A stretch of DNA of 39,780 nucleotides from Candidatus Aminicenantota bacterium (GTDB lineage Bacteria; Acidobacteriota; Aminicenantia; Aminicenantales; Aminicenantaceae): contig DAOVDU010000010.1 in assembly GCA_030669305.1 (NCBI GenBank), positions 1 to 39,780 on the forward strand. Reading direction: 5' to 3'. Made by a program: the position numbers and the translations under genes. Positions 22,774-31,373 of this stretch are shown in pieces; the first letter of the stretch is position 1, and each line of letters opens with the position of its first letter. The notes under the pieces are model-generated. The model saw nothing but the letters and a program-made list of their open reading frames with translations. It had not been told where the DNA came from and ran no database searches.

Positions 22774-23617
22774 TAACGGACAACCCAGAATCGGAGTTTT
22801 CGTCTGCCACTGCGGAGCAAATATCGCTTCAAAAGTTAATGTTTATGAAGTCACAGACTTTGCTTCAAAGTTGGATAATGTGGTTGTTGCCAAAGAGTAT
22901 AAATTCATGTGTTCTGATCCGGGTCAGGAGTTGATCAAACAAAACATTAAAGAACATAACCTTAACAGAGTTGTCGTTGCTTCATGTTCTCCTCTTATGC
23001 ATGAGCCCACCTTCAGAGGTGTAACATCAGAAGGAGGCCTGAATCCCTTCTATTTCCAAATGTCAAACATTAGAGAACATGTTTCCTGGGTTACAAAAGA
23101 CCCGGAAAAGGCCACGAAAAAGGCCAAAGCTTTGATATCTGCTGCGGTTCGAAGGGTTGCTCTTCATGATCCATTGACTAAAAAAGAGGTTCCAGTCCGA
23201 CCAGAAGTTCTTATAGTAGGAGCAGGAATTGCCGGTATACATGCTGCCCTGACCTATGCAAATTCAGGGAAAAAAGTTTATTTAGTAGAAAAACAGGCTT
23301 CCATCGGCGGACATATGTCTTTCCTTGATAAAACATTTCCCACGCTTGATTGTTCAGCCTGCATCCTTACTCCCAAAATGTCGGAAGTCGGAAAACATCC
23401 CAATATTGAACTACTTACCTGGAGTGAAGTCGAAGAAATCTCAGGTTTTGTGGGAAGTTTTAAGGCAAGAATCAGAAAAAAAGCCCGCTTTGTAGACATC
23501 GACAAATGCAATGGCTGCGGTGCCTGCTGGGAAAATTGTCCGACAACCATCTTTCCTTCGGAAAGGATCATTAAAAAAGGTGATATTATTATAAAAAAAG
23601 TCGAAAAAGAACACTAA
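22766..23617 (+). CDS. hdrA: N-terminal half of HdrA (split flavoprotein subunit)
   Basis: Only 283 residues against about 650 for HdrA. It contains the N-terminal HdrA domain (CHCG at 14-17, Cys49, SCSP at 73-76, HEPTFR), the start of the FAD/thioredoxin-reductase domain (VGAGIAGIHA, 151-160), the CSACILTPKM motif (196-205) and one ferredoxin motif (Cys248, 251, 254, 258), then stops. The rest of HdrA is not downstream but occurs in the gene at 31370. The end is a clean TAA 1 bp before the next gene, with no frameshifted HdrA sequence after it, so the split looks established. HdrA carries the bifurcating FAD in Hdr-Mvh complexes. Confidence 0.92.
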   Translation: MSNNGQPRIGVFVCHCGANIASKVNVYEVTDFASKLDNVVVAKEYKFMCSDPGQELIKQNIKEHNLNRVVVASCSPLMHEPTFRGVTSEGGLNPFYFQMSNIREHVSWVTKDPEKATKKAKALISAAVRRVALHDPLTKKEVPVRPEVLIVGAGIAGIHAALTYANSGKKVYLVEKQASIGGHMSFLDKTFPTLDCSACILTPKMSEVGKHPNIELLTWSEVEEISGFVGSFKARIRKKARFVDIDKCNGCGACWENCPTTIFPSERIIKKGDIIIKKVEKEH

Positions 23618-23618
23618 A

Positions 23619-23981
23619 ATGACTTTAAAAGAAATCAAAAAACTTCTCCAAGCCGAAGTCATATACGGAATTGACAGACTTGAAGAAGAAATCCAATGGG
23701 CAGGTGGATCTGACTTAATGAGCGACGTCCTGGCCTTCGGCAAACCGGGAATACTCTTGCTGACAGGGTTAACCAACGCTCAGTCGGTCCGAACTGCAAA
23801 CATAATCGATGCTAAGGCCATAGTATATGTCCGGGGCAAAAAGCCGGATAAGGAAGGAATAAAATTAGCCAGGGAGAAGGAAATCCCAATATTCTCAACC
23901 AAATATATGATGTATACGGCCTGCGGTCTTCTCTTCAGTCACGGTCTTCCTGGAGTAAGCAAAATCCAGAACAATAAATAA
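23619..23981 (+). CDS. DRTGG-domain protein (first copy)
   Basis: 120 residues of the DRTGG type (VIYGIDRLEEEIQWAGGSDLMSDVLAF...LTNAQSVRTANIIDAKAIVYV). This small domain is found in regulatory or CBS/Pta-linked proteins and next to Fe-hydrogenase genes; its ligand is unknown, possibly a nucleotide. A late CGLLF contributes a lone Cys. Placed 1 bp after hdrA-N and 2 bp before the ATPase gene. A second copy lies at 25788. Confidence 0.82.
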   Translation: MTLKEIKKLLQAEVIYGIDRLEEEIQWAGGSDLMSDVLAFGKPGILLLTGLTNAQSVRTANIIDAKAIVYVRGKKPDKEGIKLAREKEIPIFSTKYMMYTACGLLFSHGLPGVSKIQNNK

Positions 23982-23983
23982 TA

Positions 23984-24430
23984 ATGAGTACTGAGAATGG
24001 ATTATCTAAACGCTTTGAAATTACAGGCGGGGATTTTGGTAAAGCCGGAAGCATCTCGACCAAAATCAAGGAAATTCTTCAAGAAATCGGTATCAACTCC
24101 ACTATCATCAGACGAACAGCTATTGCCACTTATGAGGCAGAAATGAATGTTGTGATGTACGCTAAAAAAGCTGACCTTACGCTTCATCTGACACCGGCAG
24201 AGATAAGCATTAGAGTCTATGATGAGGGGCCAGGAATTGAAAATATTGAGATGGCCATGCAGGAAGGCTTTTCAACAGCAACTGATGAAATGAGAGAGAT
24301 GGGATTTGGAGCTGGACTGGGGCTTCCTAACATCAAAAAGAATGCCGATAGGTTTGAAATTTCCTCTACCCCAGGCAAAGGGACAGCATTAGATATAACT
24401 ATTTACCTAAATCAGGAAGGAAAAAAATGA
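23984..24430 (+). CDS. RsbW/SpoIIAB-like anti-sigma-type ATPase
   Basis: 148 residues with a GHKL fold: TAIATYEAEMNVVMYA as N box, DEGPGI as G1 box, and GFGAGLGLPNIKK as the lid and G2 box. No HisKA domain. Relatives are switch kinases that phosphorylate an STAS partner or sequester a sigma factor; neither partner is encoded nearby. Overlaps the next gene by 4 bp. Confidence 0.85.
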   Translation: MSTENGLSKRFEITGGDFGKAGSISTKIKEILQEIGINSTIIRRTAIATYEAEMNVVMYAKKADLTLHLTPAEISIRVYDEGPGIENIEMAMQEGFSTATDEMREMGFGAGLGLPNIKKNADRFEISSTPGKGTALDITIYLNQEGKK

Positions 24431-25791
24431 ATCAATACTTTCATTCGATCCGCATCGACCCTGAAAAATGTGATGGAAGAATGAGATGCATGCGCGTTTG
24501 TCCGACTCAAGCCATCAGGATTAGAAATGGCAAAGCCGTAATTATCGAAGAAAAGTGTATAGATTGTGGAGAATGCATTACAGCATGCCCAAACGGGGCT
24601 ATCATTCCTTTAACAGACCCCTTTGGAGAACTTACAAAATTCAGACATACCGTAGCTATACCTTCTCCTGCTCTTTATGCCCAATTCGGAAGGGAAATTT
24701 TGCCAGATAAAATATTAGCCGGGTTGAAAAAATTGGGTTTTGACGACGCCTTCGACCAAGCCTTTACATGCGGAGAAGTGAGCTTTGCGATCCAGGAGTA
24801 TCTCAGAGAACACAAAGGTCCCAAGCCGCTGATCTCCAATGCCTGCCCAACGGTTGTTCGATTAATTCAAGTGAAGTATCCTGATCTCATTGACCAGATC
24901 ATTCCTATAAACACGCCAAGAGAAATTGCAAGTCGAGATATCAAGAAGAAAAAATCAAAACAATATGGCCTTAAGGAGAAAGAAATTGGTGCATTCTACA
25001 TTACTCCCTGTCCTGTAAAAATGATTTCTATAAAACAGCCTGCAGAAAAAGGCAAATCTCACTTAGATGGAGCCATCTCCATCTCTGACATATACGGGCC
25101 TCTTCTCTCTGCTATGGAAAGTGTCGAGAAAGCAAGCTATAAAAAAGCTCTGGAAAGCATATGCATTCTTGGAATAGGCTGGGCTATGGTGGGAGGAATC
25201 TGTCGAACTTTGAGATTAAAAAATTCTCTAGCTGTTTCAGGATTGAATGAAATCATAAAAGTCTTTGATGATATTGAGCGCGGAAAGCTGAGAAATATTG
25301 ACTTCATCGAAGCCTATTCCTGTCCCCAGGGATGTGTGGGAGGATCACTGACAGTCGAAAACCTTTATATTTCTTACAATAAAATTCTAAAGCTGATTGA
25401 AACTTTAGAGTATGAAAAAATAAAAGCCTGTCCAGATATACAAGAGGTAAGAAAACTTTACAAGCAGAAATATTTCTTCTTAGAAGGGAAATTAGAGCCC
25501 CGCCCCATCAAACCTCTCGATGAAGATTTAGGTAAGGCTATAAAGAAACGAAAGGAAAAGGAAGAAATTTATGAAACCCTGCCCAAAATTGATTGCGGAG
25601 CATGCGGCTCTCCAACCTGCTTGACTTTTGCTGAAGATGTAGTCAAAGGAAAATCAGAGCTTACTGATTGTATCTTCGAACTTCCTCAAAGATTTAAAGA
25701 GCTTTCTCAAGAGTTGTGTGAGCTGCTTAATAGAATTGGTCCCATGAATCCTGCCAAGCCTGGCTCAAAAAAGGCAAGAAAGGAGGAATGA
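24427..25791 (+). CDS. [FeFe]-hydrogenase-like protein with degenerate H-cluster motifs
   Basis: 454 residues. An N-terminal ferredoxin has Cys44, 47, 50, 54, but its first motif is Cys15, Arg18, Cys21, Cys25, so one ligand is missing. The Fe-hydrogenase large-subunit domain follows, but the three signatures are altered: ISNACP instead of TSCCP, TPCPVKM instead of MPCxxKxxE, and EAYSCPQGCVGGS for the third. A C-terminal Fe-S domain (CGACGSPTC...C, about residues 400-430) resembles those of sensory [FeFe]-hydrogenase-like proteins. Catalysis is doubtful; a sensor or regulator role is more likely. It sits between ATPase and DRTGG genes. Confidence 0.85.
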   Translation: MNQYFHSIRIDPEKCDGRMRCMRVCPTQAIRIRNGKAVIIEEKCIDCGECITACPNGAIIPLTDPFGELTKFRHTVAIPSPALYAQFGREILPDKILAGLKKLGFDDAFDQAFTCGEVSFAIQEYLREHKGPKPLISNACPTVVRLIQVKYPDLIDQIIPINTPREIASRDIKKKKSKQYGLKEKEIGAFYITPCPVKMISIKQPAEKGKSHLDGAISISDIYGPLLSAMESVEKASYKKALESICILGIGWAMVGGICRTLRLKNSLAVSGLNEIIKVFDDIERGKLRNIDFIEAYSCPQGCVGGSLTVENLYISYNKILKLIETLEYEKIKACPDIQEVRKLYKQKYFFLEGKLEPRPIKPLDEDLGKAIKKRKEKEEIYETLPKIDCGACGSPTCLTFAEDVVKGKSELTDCIFELPQRFKELSQELCELLNRIGPMNPAKPGSKKARKEE

Positions 25792-26138
25792 AAAAAATGA
25801 AGTTAAATGAAATTATCGAAAAACTCAAGCTTCAAGTTTTAACAGTTCAGGATAAGTTAGACACAGAAGTAAGCTACGGGTATACAAGCGATCTCTTAAG
25901 CGATGTTATTGCCAACAGTAAAGAGGGAAACCTCTGGATTACTTTACAGACTCACCAAAACATAATCGCAGTGGCCAAATTGAAAGACCTGGCAGGGATA
26001 ATCATCGTAAATAACCGCAAGCCTGAAGAGGAAACCCTCAAAAAAGCTGAAGAGGAAAATGTGCTTCTTATCACTACTGAGGAAACTGCTTTCAATATAT
26101 CTGGAAAATTGTATCAACTTATTAGTACTCAAGAATAA
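25788..26138 (+). CDS. DRTGG-domain protein (second copy)
   Basis: 116 residues (LDTEVSYGYTSDLLSDVIAN...AKLKDLAGIIIVNN), the same fold as the protein at 23619 but clearly diverged. It starts within the previous gene (ATGA overlap); a Met at codon 4 is an alternative. It probably works with the neighbouring [FeFe]-like and PHP proteins. Confidence 0.8.
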   Translation: MKKMKLNEIIEKLKLQVLTVQDKLDTEVSYGYTSDLLSDVIANSKEGNLWITLQTHQNIIAVAKLKDLAGIIIVNNRKPEEETLKKAEEENVLLITTEETAFNISGKLYQLISTQE

Positions 26139-26141
26139 ATC

Positions 26142-26873
26142 ATGCTAAGAGCTTTAAAAGCTGACTTACACATTCATACATGTCTCTCCCCTTGTGCTGA
26201 CCTCAAGATGTCTCCTCTTGCAATTGCAGAGCAAGCAAAAATTAAGGAAATCGATATCATTGGGATCTGTGATCACAATTCGGCAGAAAATGTTCCTGCC
26301 CTTATAAAAGCAGCCAATAAATATAAAATATGCGTCTTGCCGGGTCTGGAAATTACATCTCAAGAGGAAGTTCACATATTAGCTCTCTTCAATGAGCTCA
26401 AGCCTGCCCTTAGACTTCAGGAAATCATCTACGATAATCTTCCAGGAGAAAATGACGAAGACACCTTCGGGATGCAGGTTGTCGTAAATCACAAAGGTGA
26501 AGTTCTTCGCTTCAACAAAAAACTTTTGATCGGGGCTTCAACTCTCACTGTAGAAGACGTCGTACAAACCATCCATTCCCTGAATGGTCTTGCGATAGCT
26601 GCCCATATTGACCGGGAAGGTTTTAGCCTTATTGGCCAATTAGGCTTTATCCCGGAACATTTAGAGCTTGATGCATTAGAAATTTCGCCTCTCATTTCCT
26701 ATGAAGAAGCATCTAATAAATTTGATCCTAATTATCCAATCACCTGTTCATCAGATGCCCATTTCATAGGAGATATCGGCAAAAGTTTCACTACGTTCTA
26801 TATTGAAGAGGGAACAACAGAAGAAATAAAAAAGGCCTTTTTGAACAAGGAAGGAAGGAAAATTATACATTAG
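26142..26873 (+). CDS. PHP-domain metal-dependent phosphoesterase
   Basis: 243 residues with all PHP motifs: DLHIHTCLSPCADL near residue 8, ICDHNSAEN near 45, AAHIDRE near 152 and the closing SSDAHFIGDIG near 205. These bind two or three metals and hydrolyse phosphoesters; the substrate is unknown. PHP genes of this kind recur beside multimeric [FeFe] hydrogenase operons. Here the hydrogenase is [NiFe]. Confidence 0.88.
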   Translation: MLRALKADLHIHTCLSPCADLKMSPLAIAEQAKIKEIDIIGICDHNSAENVPALIKAANKYKICVLPGLEITSQEEVHILALFNELKPALRLQEIIYDNLPGENDEDTFGMQVVVNHKGEVLRFNKKLLIGASTLTVEDVVQTIHSLNGLAIAAHIDREGFSLIGQLGFIPEHLELDALEISPLISYEEASNKFDPNYPITCSSDAHFIGDIGKSFTTFYIEEGTTEEIKKAFLNKEGRKIIH

Positions 26874-26881
26874 GATCAAAC

Positions 26882-27430
26882 ATGGAAGATTTATCTTTAC
26901 ATATTCTTGATATTGCCGAAAATTCAATCAATGCACAGGCCAAAAGAATTGAAATCAAAATCAAAGAAAACAAGGAAAAAGATCTTTTATCTTTAGAAAT
27001 CGTGGACAACGGAAAAGGAATGGATCAAAAAACAATCGAACGGGCTCTGGATCCTTTCTTTACAACAAAAAAAATCCGGCGTTTTGGATTAGGTTTATCA
27101 CTGCTCGCCGAAGCCGCAAAGCTTGCAAACGGCAGCTTCTCTATAGAATCAAAACCTACAAAGGGAACTAAAATCAGGGCAACCTTTCAATCGAGCCATA
27201 TAGATACAAAACCTCTTGGAGATATGGCACAAACACTGGTGACTCTTATCATGGGCCATCCAGAAGTGGATATTCTCTTCAGTCATAAAATCAATCATTC
27301 ACAGTATTATTTAGACACAAAAGAAATAAAGGCTCAACTTAACGGGCTCTCGATTAATTCTCCAGAGGTTATAGGATTAATCAAGAAAAATATAAAAGAA
27401 GGCTTATACAATCTAAGGAGGCGAAAATGA
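26882..27430 (+). CDS. GHKL ATPase without histidine phosphoacceptor
   Basis: 182 residues: LHILDIAENSINAQAKRIEI as N box, DNGKGMD as G1, and RFGLGLSLLAEAA as G2. PFFTTKK matches the kinase F box. The C-terminal 60 residues are extra (DILFSHKINHSQYYLDTKEIK). No HisKA region, so phosphate transfer to a distinct partner or an ATP-binding sensor role is inferred. Overlaps nuoE by 4 bp. Confidence 0.85.
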   Translation: MEDLSLHILDIAENSINAQAKRIEIKIKENKEKDLLSLEIVDNGKGMDQKTIERALDPFFTTKKIRRFGLGLSLLAEAAKLANGSFSIESKPTKGTKIRATFQSSHIDTKPLGDMAQTLVTLIMGHPEVDILFSHKINHSQYYLDTKEIKAQLNGLSINSPEVIGLIKKNIKEGLYNLRRRK

Positions 27431-27882
27431 ATGAAAGCAAATTAACGGAAATTATTGAAAAATACGGAAGTGATACCCATGCTGTTGTCGCTATTCTTCA
27501 GGACATCCAAGAAGAATTTAACTACCTCCCTAAAGATGTGCTTATGAAGCTCTCTGAGGAAACCAACGTTCCTCTCAGTCGAATTCTCAGTGTGGCAACT
27601 TTTTACAAGGCCTTTAGTCTTATACCCAAAGGAAAATATCCTATTCACGTTTGTCTTGGAACAGCCTGTCATGTGAGAGGAGGAGCAAGACTTATGGAAA
27701 AAATTGAGAGGCAGCTTGGGATCAAAAGAGGTAATACAACTGAGGATCTTAATTTTAGTCTTGATGAAGTGCGCTGTCTTGGTTGCTGCGGCCTTGCTCC
27801 TGTAATGATGGTTGGAAAAGATATTCACGGGAAATTGTCTGCCTCAAAAGCTGTCTCTATCTTGGATCAATATAAAAAATAG
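27427..27882 (+). CDS. nuoE: NuoE/HndA-like [2Fe-2S] subunit
   Basis: 151 residues, the thioredoxin-like 24-kDa subunit of NADH dehydrogenases and bifurcating hydrogenases. Ligands are the Cys of VCLGTACHVRGG and VRCLGCCGLAPVM. The N-terminal helical bundle (AVVAILQDIQEEFNYLPKDVL) is typical. It partners NuoF-like flavoproteins. Confidence 0.94.
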   Translation: MNESKLTEIIEKYGSDTHAVVAILQDIQEEFNYLPKDVLMKLSEETNVPLSRILSVATFYKAFSLIPKGKYPIHVCLGTACHVRGGARLMEKIERQLGIKRGNTTEDLNFSLDEVRCLGCCGLAPVMMVGKDIHGKLSASKAVSILDQYKK

Positions 27883-27899
27883 AGGAAGAAGGAGAAAAA

Positions 27900-28286
27900 A
27901 TGCCTAAATTAAAAATTGAAGATTTAGTAAAAATTAAAGAAAAAGCAACAAAAACAACTTCATTAAGAGAAGGCGGCCCGTATAAAACGAAGATAACGGT
28001 TCACATGGGAACATGTGGCATCGCTGCTGGCGCCCGAAAAATATTGGACAGCCTGATGAAAGAAATAGAAGAAAGAGATACTAAAGACATTTTCCTCACT
28101 ACTTCAGGATGTGCTGGTTTGTGCAGTCGGGAGCCCATGATCACAGTGGAATCTACAGGCAAGGCTCCGGTTAAGTATATAGAGCTGACAGAGGAAAAAA
28201 CAAAAGAAATTTTCGATAAACATATTATCGGCGGAAACATTGTTCAGGCATATGCCCTTGCTGTAGGAAGCGAAAGAGCTGTCTAA
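27900..28286 (+). CDS. hndB: HndB-like [2Fe-2S] thioredoxin-fold protein
   Basis: 128 residues with VHMGTCGIAAGARK and TSGCAGLCSREPM. Only three Cys are seen in the cluster region, as in my recollection of HndB of NADP-reducing hydrogenase. It occurs in HndABCD-type gene order between NuoE and NuoF genes, as here. Confidence 0.85.
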   Translation: MPKLKIEDLVKIKEKATKTTSLREGGPYKTKITVHMGTCGIAAGARKILDSLMKEIEERDTKDIFLTTSGCAGLCSREPMITVESTGKAPVKYIELTEEKTKEIFDKHIIGGNIVQAYALAVGSERAV

Positions 28287-28298
28287 ACAAAGGAGAGA

Positions 28299-31200
28299 AT
28301 GATGAAAGATAAACTATATCGATTACATTTAATGGTTTGTGGTGGAACAGCTTGTGTATCTAATCACGCCTTTGAAATAAAGGAAGCCTTGGAAAAAGAA
28401 TTAAAAAAGCAAGGATTGGAAGATGAAGTACTGGTTGTCACCACAGGATGCAACGGTTTTTGTGAAGCAGGACCGCTATTGGTAGTAAAACCCGATAACA
28501 TATTTTACAACCTTCTTACAGTAGAAAAAATTCCCCACTTGGTCGAAGAACATTTTCTAAAAGGCAGACCAGTTAAGGAATTTATGTATACTCCTCCTGC
28601 CGAAAAAACTCCTGTGCCAAAATTAAGCGACATAGGCTTCTTTAAAAAGCAAATTCTTATTGCCCTCAGAAATAGAGGTTTGATTGATCCTGAAAAAATT
28701 GACGATTATATTGCTCGAGACGGCTATACCGCAATAGCAAAAGCCCTGACAAAAATGACTCCAGAAGGAATAATTAAAGAAATAAAGGAGGCAGGACTTC
28801 GAGGAAGAGGTGGGGCAGGATTTCCTACAGGACTGAAATGGGAATTTGTTCGAAATGCAGAGGGAGAACCGAAATATATCATATGTAATGCCGACGAAGG
28901 TGACCCTGGAGCGTATATGGATCGAAGTATAGCCGAAGCAGATCCCCATTCAGTTTTGGAAGGTATGTTAATAGGAGCCAAAGCTATAGGGGCTAAGAAG
29001 GGATTTATTTATATAAGGAACGAATACCCATTAGCTGTTCAAAGAATGTATATAGCTATCGACCAGGCTAGCGAGTATGGATTGTTGGGTAAAGATATTC
29101 TAGGTACAGGATTCGATTTCGATGTCAAGGTGATCAGAGGAGCAGGAGCCTTTGTCTGTGGAGAAGAGACAGCTTTGATGGCATCTGTTGAGGGCCGTCT
29201 GGGAGAACCCAGGCCTCGTCCCCCTTATCCTGCCCAGAGTGGTCTCTGGGAAAAGCCTACAAATATAAATAACGTCGAAACTTGGTCTAATATTGCCCCA
29301 ATTATTAATCGGGGAGCCAAATGGTATTCTTCCATAGGAACTGAATTGAGCAAAGGGACTAAGGTCTTTTCAGTTGTGGGCAAAGTCAAAGATACAGGTC
29401 TAGTAGAAGTACCTATGGGAATAAGTTTAGGTGAGATAATTTTTGACATCTGCGGCGGAATCCTTAAGGATCGAAAATTCAAAGCGGCGACAATCGGAGG
29501 TCCTTCTGGTGGATGTGTTCCTGCTGAGCTTTTGAATCTGCCTGTAGACTACGAGCAATTAACCAAGGCTGGATCCATGATGGGTTCAGGAGGTATGGTT
29601 ATAACCGACGAAAATACCTGTATGGTGGATATGGCCCACTACTTTCTCTCCTTCACCAAAGATGAATCCTGCGGAAAATGTACTCCATGCCGAGAAGGAA
29701 TTCCCCGAATGCATGAAATTCTTAGCAAGATAAAAAGGGGTGAAGCAGAAATGAAGGATCTTGATCTGCTTGAAGATTTAGCAATAAATATCAAAGCCAC
29801 GGCTTTGTGCGGATTAGGCAACACAGCTCCCAATCCTGTTCTGAGTACTCTTCGCTACTTCAGAGATGAATATGTAGCCCATATAAAATATAAAAAATGC
29901 CCGGCAGGCGTCTGCAATGAACTCGTTTCATCACCCTGCCATCATACCTGTCCTATCGATACAGAAGCCTGCTCATATGTGGCGTTAATTGCTCAGGGTA
30001 AATTCAAAGAAGCCTTAGAGGTTAATCGCTGGGTCAACCCTTTACCCAGTGTTTGCGGCCGAGTATGCCATCATCCCTGCGAAACAAGATGCAGAGCTGG
30101 GGAAGTCGGAGAGCCCATTGCAATAAGGCATCTTAAGCGATTTGTTTCAGATTACGAAAGAACAAATGGAGGGAAGCCTTCTGTAACACAAGTTCCAATT
30201 AAATACGAAAAAGTAGCCATTGTTGGTTCCGGACCTGCAGGTCTAATGGCCGGATGGGAGCTTGTAAAGCAAGGCTACGATGTAACAATTTTTGAGGCGG
30301 AGCGAGTCCCAGGAGGAATGTTAGCGTGGGCTATTCCTGAATACAGGCTGCCAAAAGACATTCTCAATTCTGAAATTGATACCATAAAAGAACTTGGAGT
30401 AAAGATCAAAACCAATACCTCTATCGGAAAAGATATTACTTTAGATGACCTCTTCAGCAAAGGATACAAAGCTGTGTTTATCGCTACGGGTGCCCCTGTA
30501 AATTTGAAATTAGGTATTCCAGGTGAAGAGGTAGAGGGAGTAATAGATCCTATAGAATTCTTGAAGAAATACAACCTGGAAAAAGAGGCAAAAATCGGCA
30601 AAAAAGTAGCGGTTATCGGAGGAGGCAATACTGCCATAGACGCTGCCCGAACCGCCTGGAGATTAGGAGCTGATGTGACCATTCTCTATAGAAGGACAAA
30701 ACCCGAGATGCCAGCCAATGAGGAAGAAATAGATGAGACTATTGAAGAAGGAATTAAAATTGAGTTCTTAATATTACCGATAGAGGCTTATTCTGAAAAC
30801 GGAAAGCTAACAAAAATAAAGTGTACAAGAATGGCTCTCAGCGATTTCGACAAATCAGGAAGACGAAGACCTGTGCCTGTTGAAGGAAGTGATTTTGAGA
30901 TGGAAATTGACACTCTTATTCCTGCCATTGGTCAGCAGCCAGACTTAGCTTTTCTCAACGGAAATACAAAACTTAATATCTCCAAATGGAAAACTTTAGA
31001 GGTTGATCCCGAAACCATGGCAACTAATGTTCAAGGAATATTCGCTGGAGGGGATGTCGTATCAGGACCAGCTAATGTTTTAGAAGCAATGCAAGCAGGA
31101 AAAATTGCTGCTGAATCCATGCATAAATATTTAAGAGGCGAAAGTTTTGTAAGGGAGTACAAGCCGACTAAGCCCAGGTTAGAGGTTTCTCCTGTGGAAT

Positions 31201-31373
31201 TAACTCCTGAAGAAGCAACTGAACTGGAAAGACCAAAAATCCCATCCTTACCTTTGGAAAAACGAATTGGTACATTCAAAGAAGTAGAACTTGGATTCAG
31301 CAAAGACATCGCCATAAAAGAAGCCAAACGATGCTTGAGATGTGATTTGGAAAGCAAAGGAGGAAAAAAATGA
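28299..31373 (+). CDS. NuoF-like flavoprotein fused to a GltD/NfnB-like oxidoreductase
   Basis: 1024 residues in three parts. Residues 1-100 are a thioredoxin-like [2Fe-2S] domain (Cys14, 19, 51, 55). Residues about 115-535 are NuoF: GRGGAGFPTGLKW for FMN/NAD, GAGAFVCGEETAL, and CGKCTPCREG near 458 for [4Fe-4S]. From about 547 it is like the small subunit of glutamate synthase or NfnB: Cys-rich CHHTCPIDTEAC...CETRC, FAD motif VGSGPAGLMAG near 640, NAD(P) motif GGGNTAIDAARTAW near 768 and GGDVVSGPANVLEAM. It thus may hold FMN and FAD and two nicotinamide sites. It probably brings NADH and/or NADPH into the complex. There is no frame break at the junction. ATGA overlap with the next gene. Confidence 0.93.
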   Translation: MMKDKLYRLHLMVCGGTACVSNHAFEIKEALEKELKKQGLEDEVLVVTTGCNGFCEAGPLLVVKPDNIFYNLLTVEKIPHLVEEHFLKGRPVKEFMYTPPAEKTPVPKLSDIGFFKKQILIALRNRGLIDPEKIDDYIARDGYTAIAKALTKMTPEGIIKEIKEAGLRGRGGAGFPTGLKWEFVRNAEGEPKYIICNADEGDPGAYMDRSIAEADPHSVLEGMLIGAKAIGAKKGFIYIRNEYPLAVQRMYIAIDQASEYGLLGKDILGTGFDFDVKVIRGAGAFVCGEETALMASVEGRLGEPRPRPPYPAQSGLWEKPTNINNVETWSNIAPIINRGAKWYSSIGTELSKGTKVFSVVGKVKDTGLVEVPMGISLGEIIFDICGGILKDRKFKAATIGGPSGGCVPAELLNLPVDYEQLTKAGSMMGSGGMVITDENTCMVDMAHYFLSFTKDESCGKCTPCREGIPRMHEILSKIKRGEAEMKDLDLLEDLAINIKATALCGLGNTAPNPVLSTLRYFRDEYVAHIKYKKCPAGVCNELVSSPCHHTCPIDTEACSYVALIAQGKFKEALEVNRWVNPLPSVCGRVCHHPCETRCRAGEVGEPIAIRHLKRFVSDYERTNGGKPSVTQVPIKYEKVAIVGSGPAGLMAGWELVKQGYDVTIFEAERVPGGMLAWAIPEYRLPKDILNSEIDTIKELGVKIKTNTSIGKDITLDDLFSKGYKAVFIATGAPVNLKLGIPGEEVEGVIDPIEFLKKYNLEKEAKIGKKVAVIGGGNTAIDAARTAWRLGADVTILYRRTKPEMPANEEEIDETIEEGIKIEFLILPIEAYSENGKLTKIKCTRMALSDFDKSGRRRPVPVEGSDFEMEIDTLIPAIGQQPDLAFLNGNTKLNISKWKTLEVDPETMATNVQGIFAGGDVVSGPANVLEAMQAGKIAAESMHKYLRGESFVREYKPTKPRLEVSPVELTPEEATELERPKIPSLPLEKRIGTFKEVELGFSKDIAIKEAKRCLRCDLESKGGKK

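Noticed and set aside
22766-23617. Short hdrA as a simple frameshift or assembly artefact
   Set aside because: No HdrA sequence follows in another frame; the next gene starts 1 bp later, and the missing half is found intact in a fused gene at 31370.
27442-27828. 128-codon minus-strand frame opposite nuoE
   Set aside because: nuoE is unmistakable and embedded in the operon; the antisense frame has no motif.
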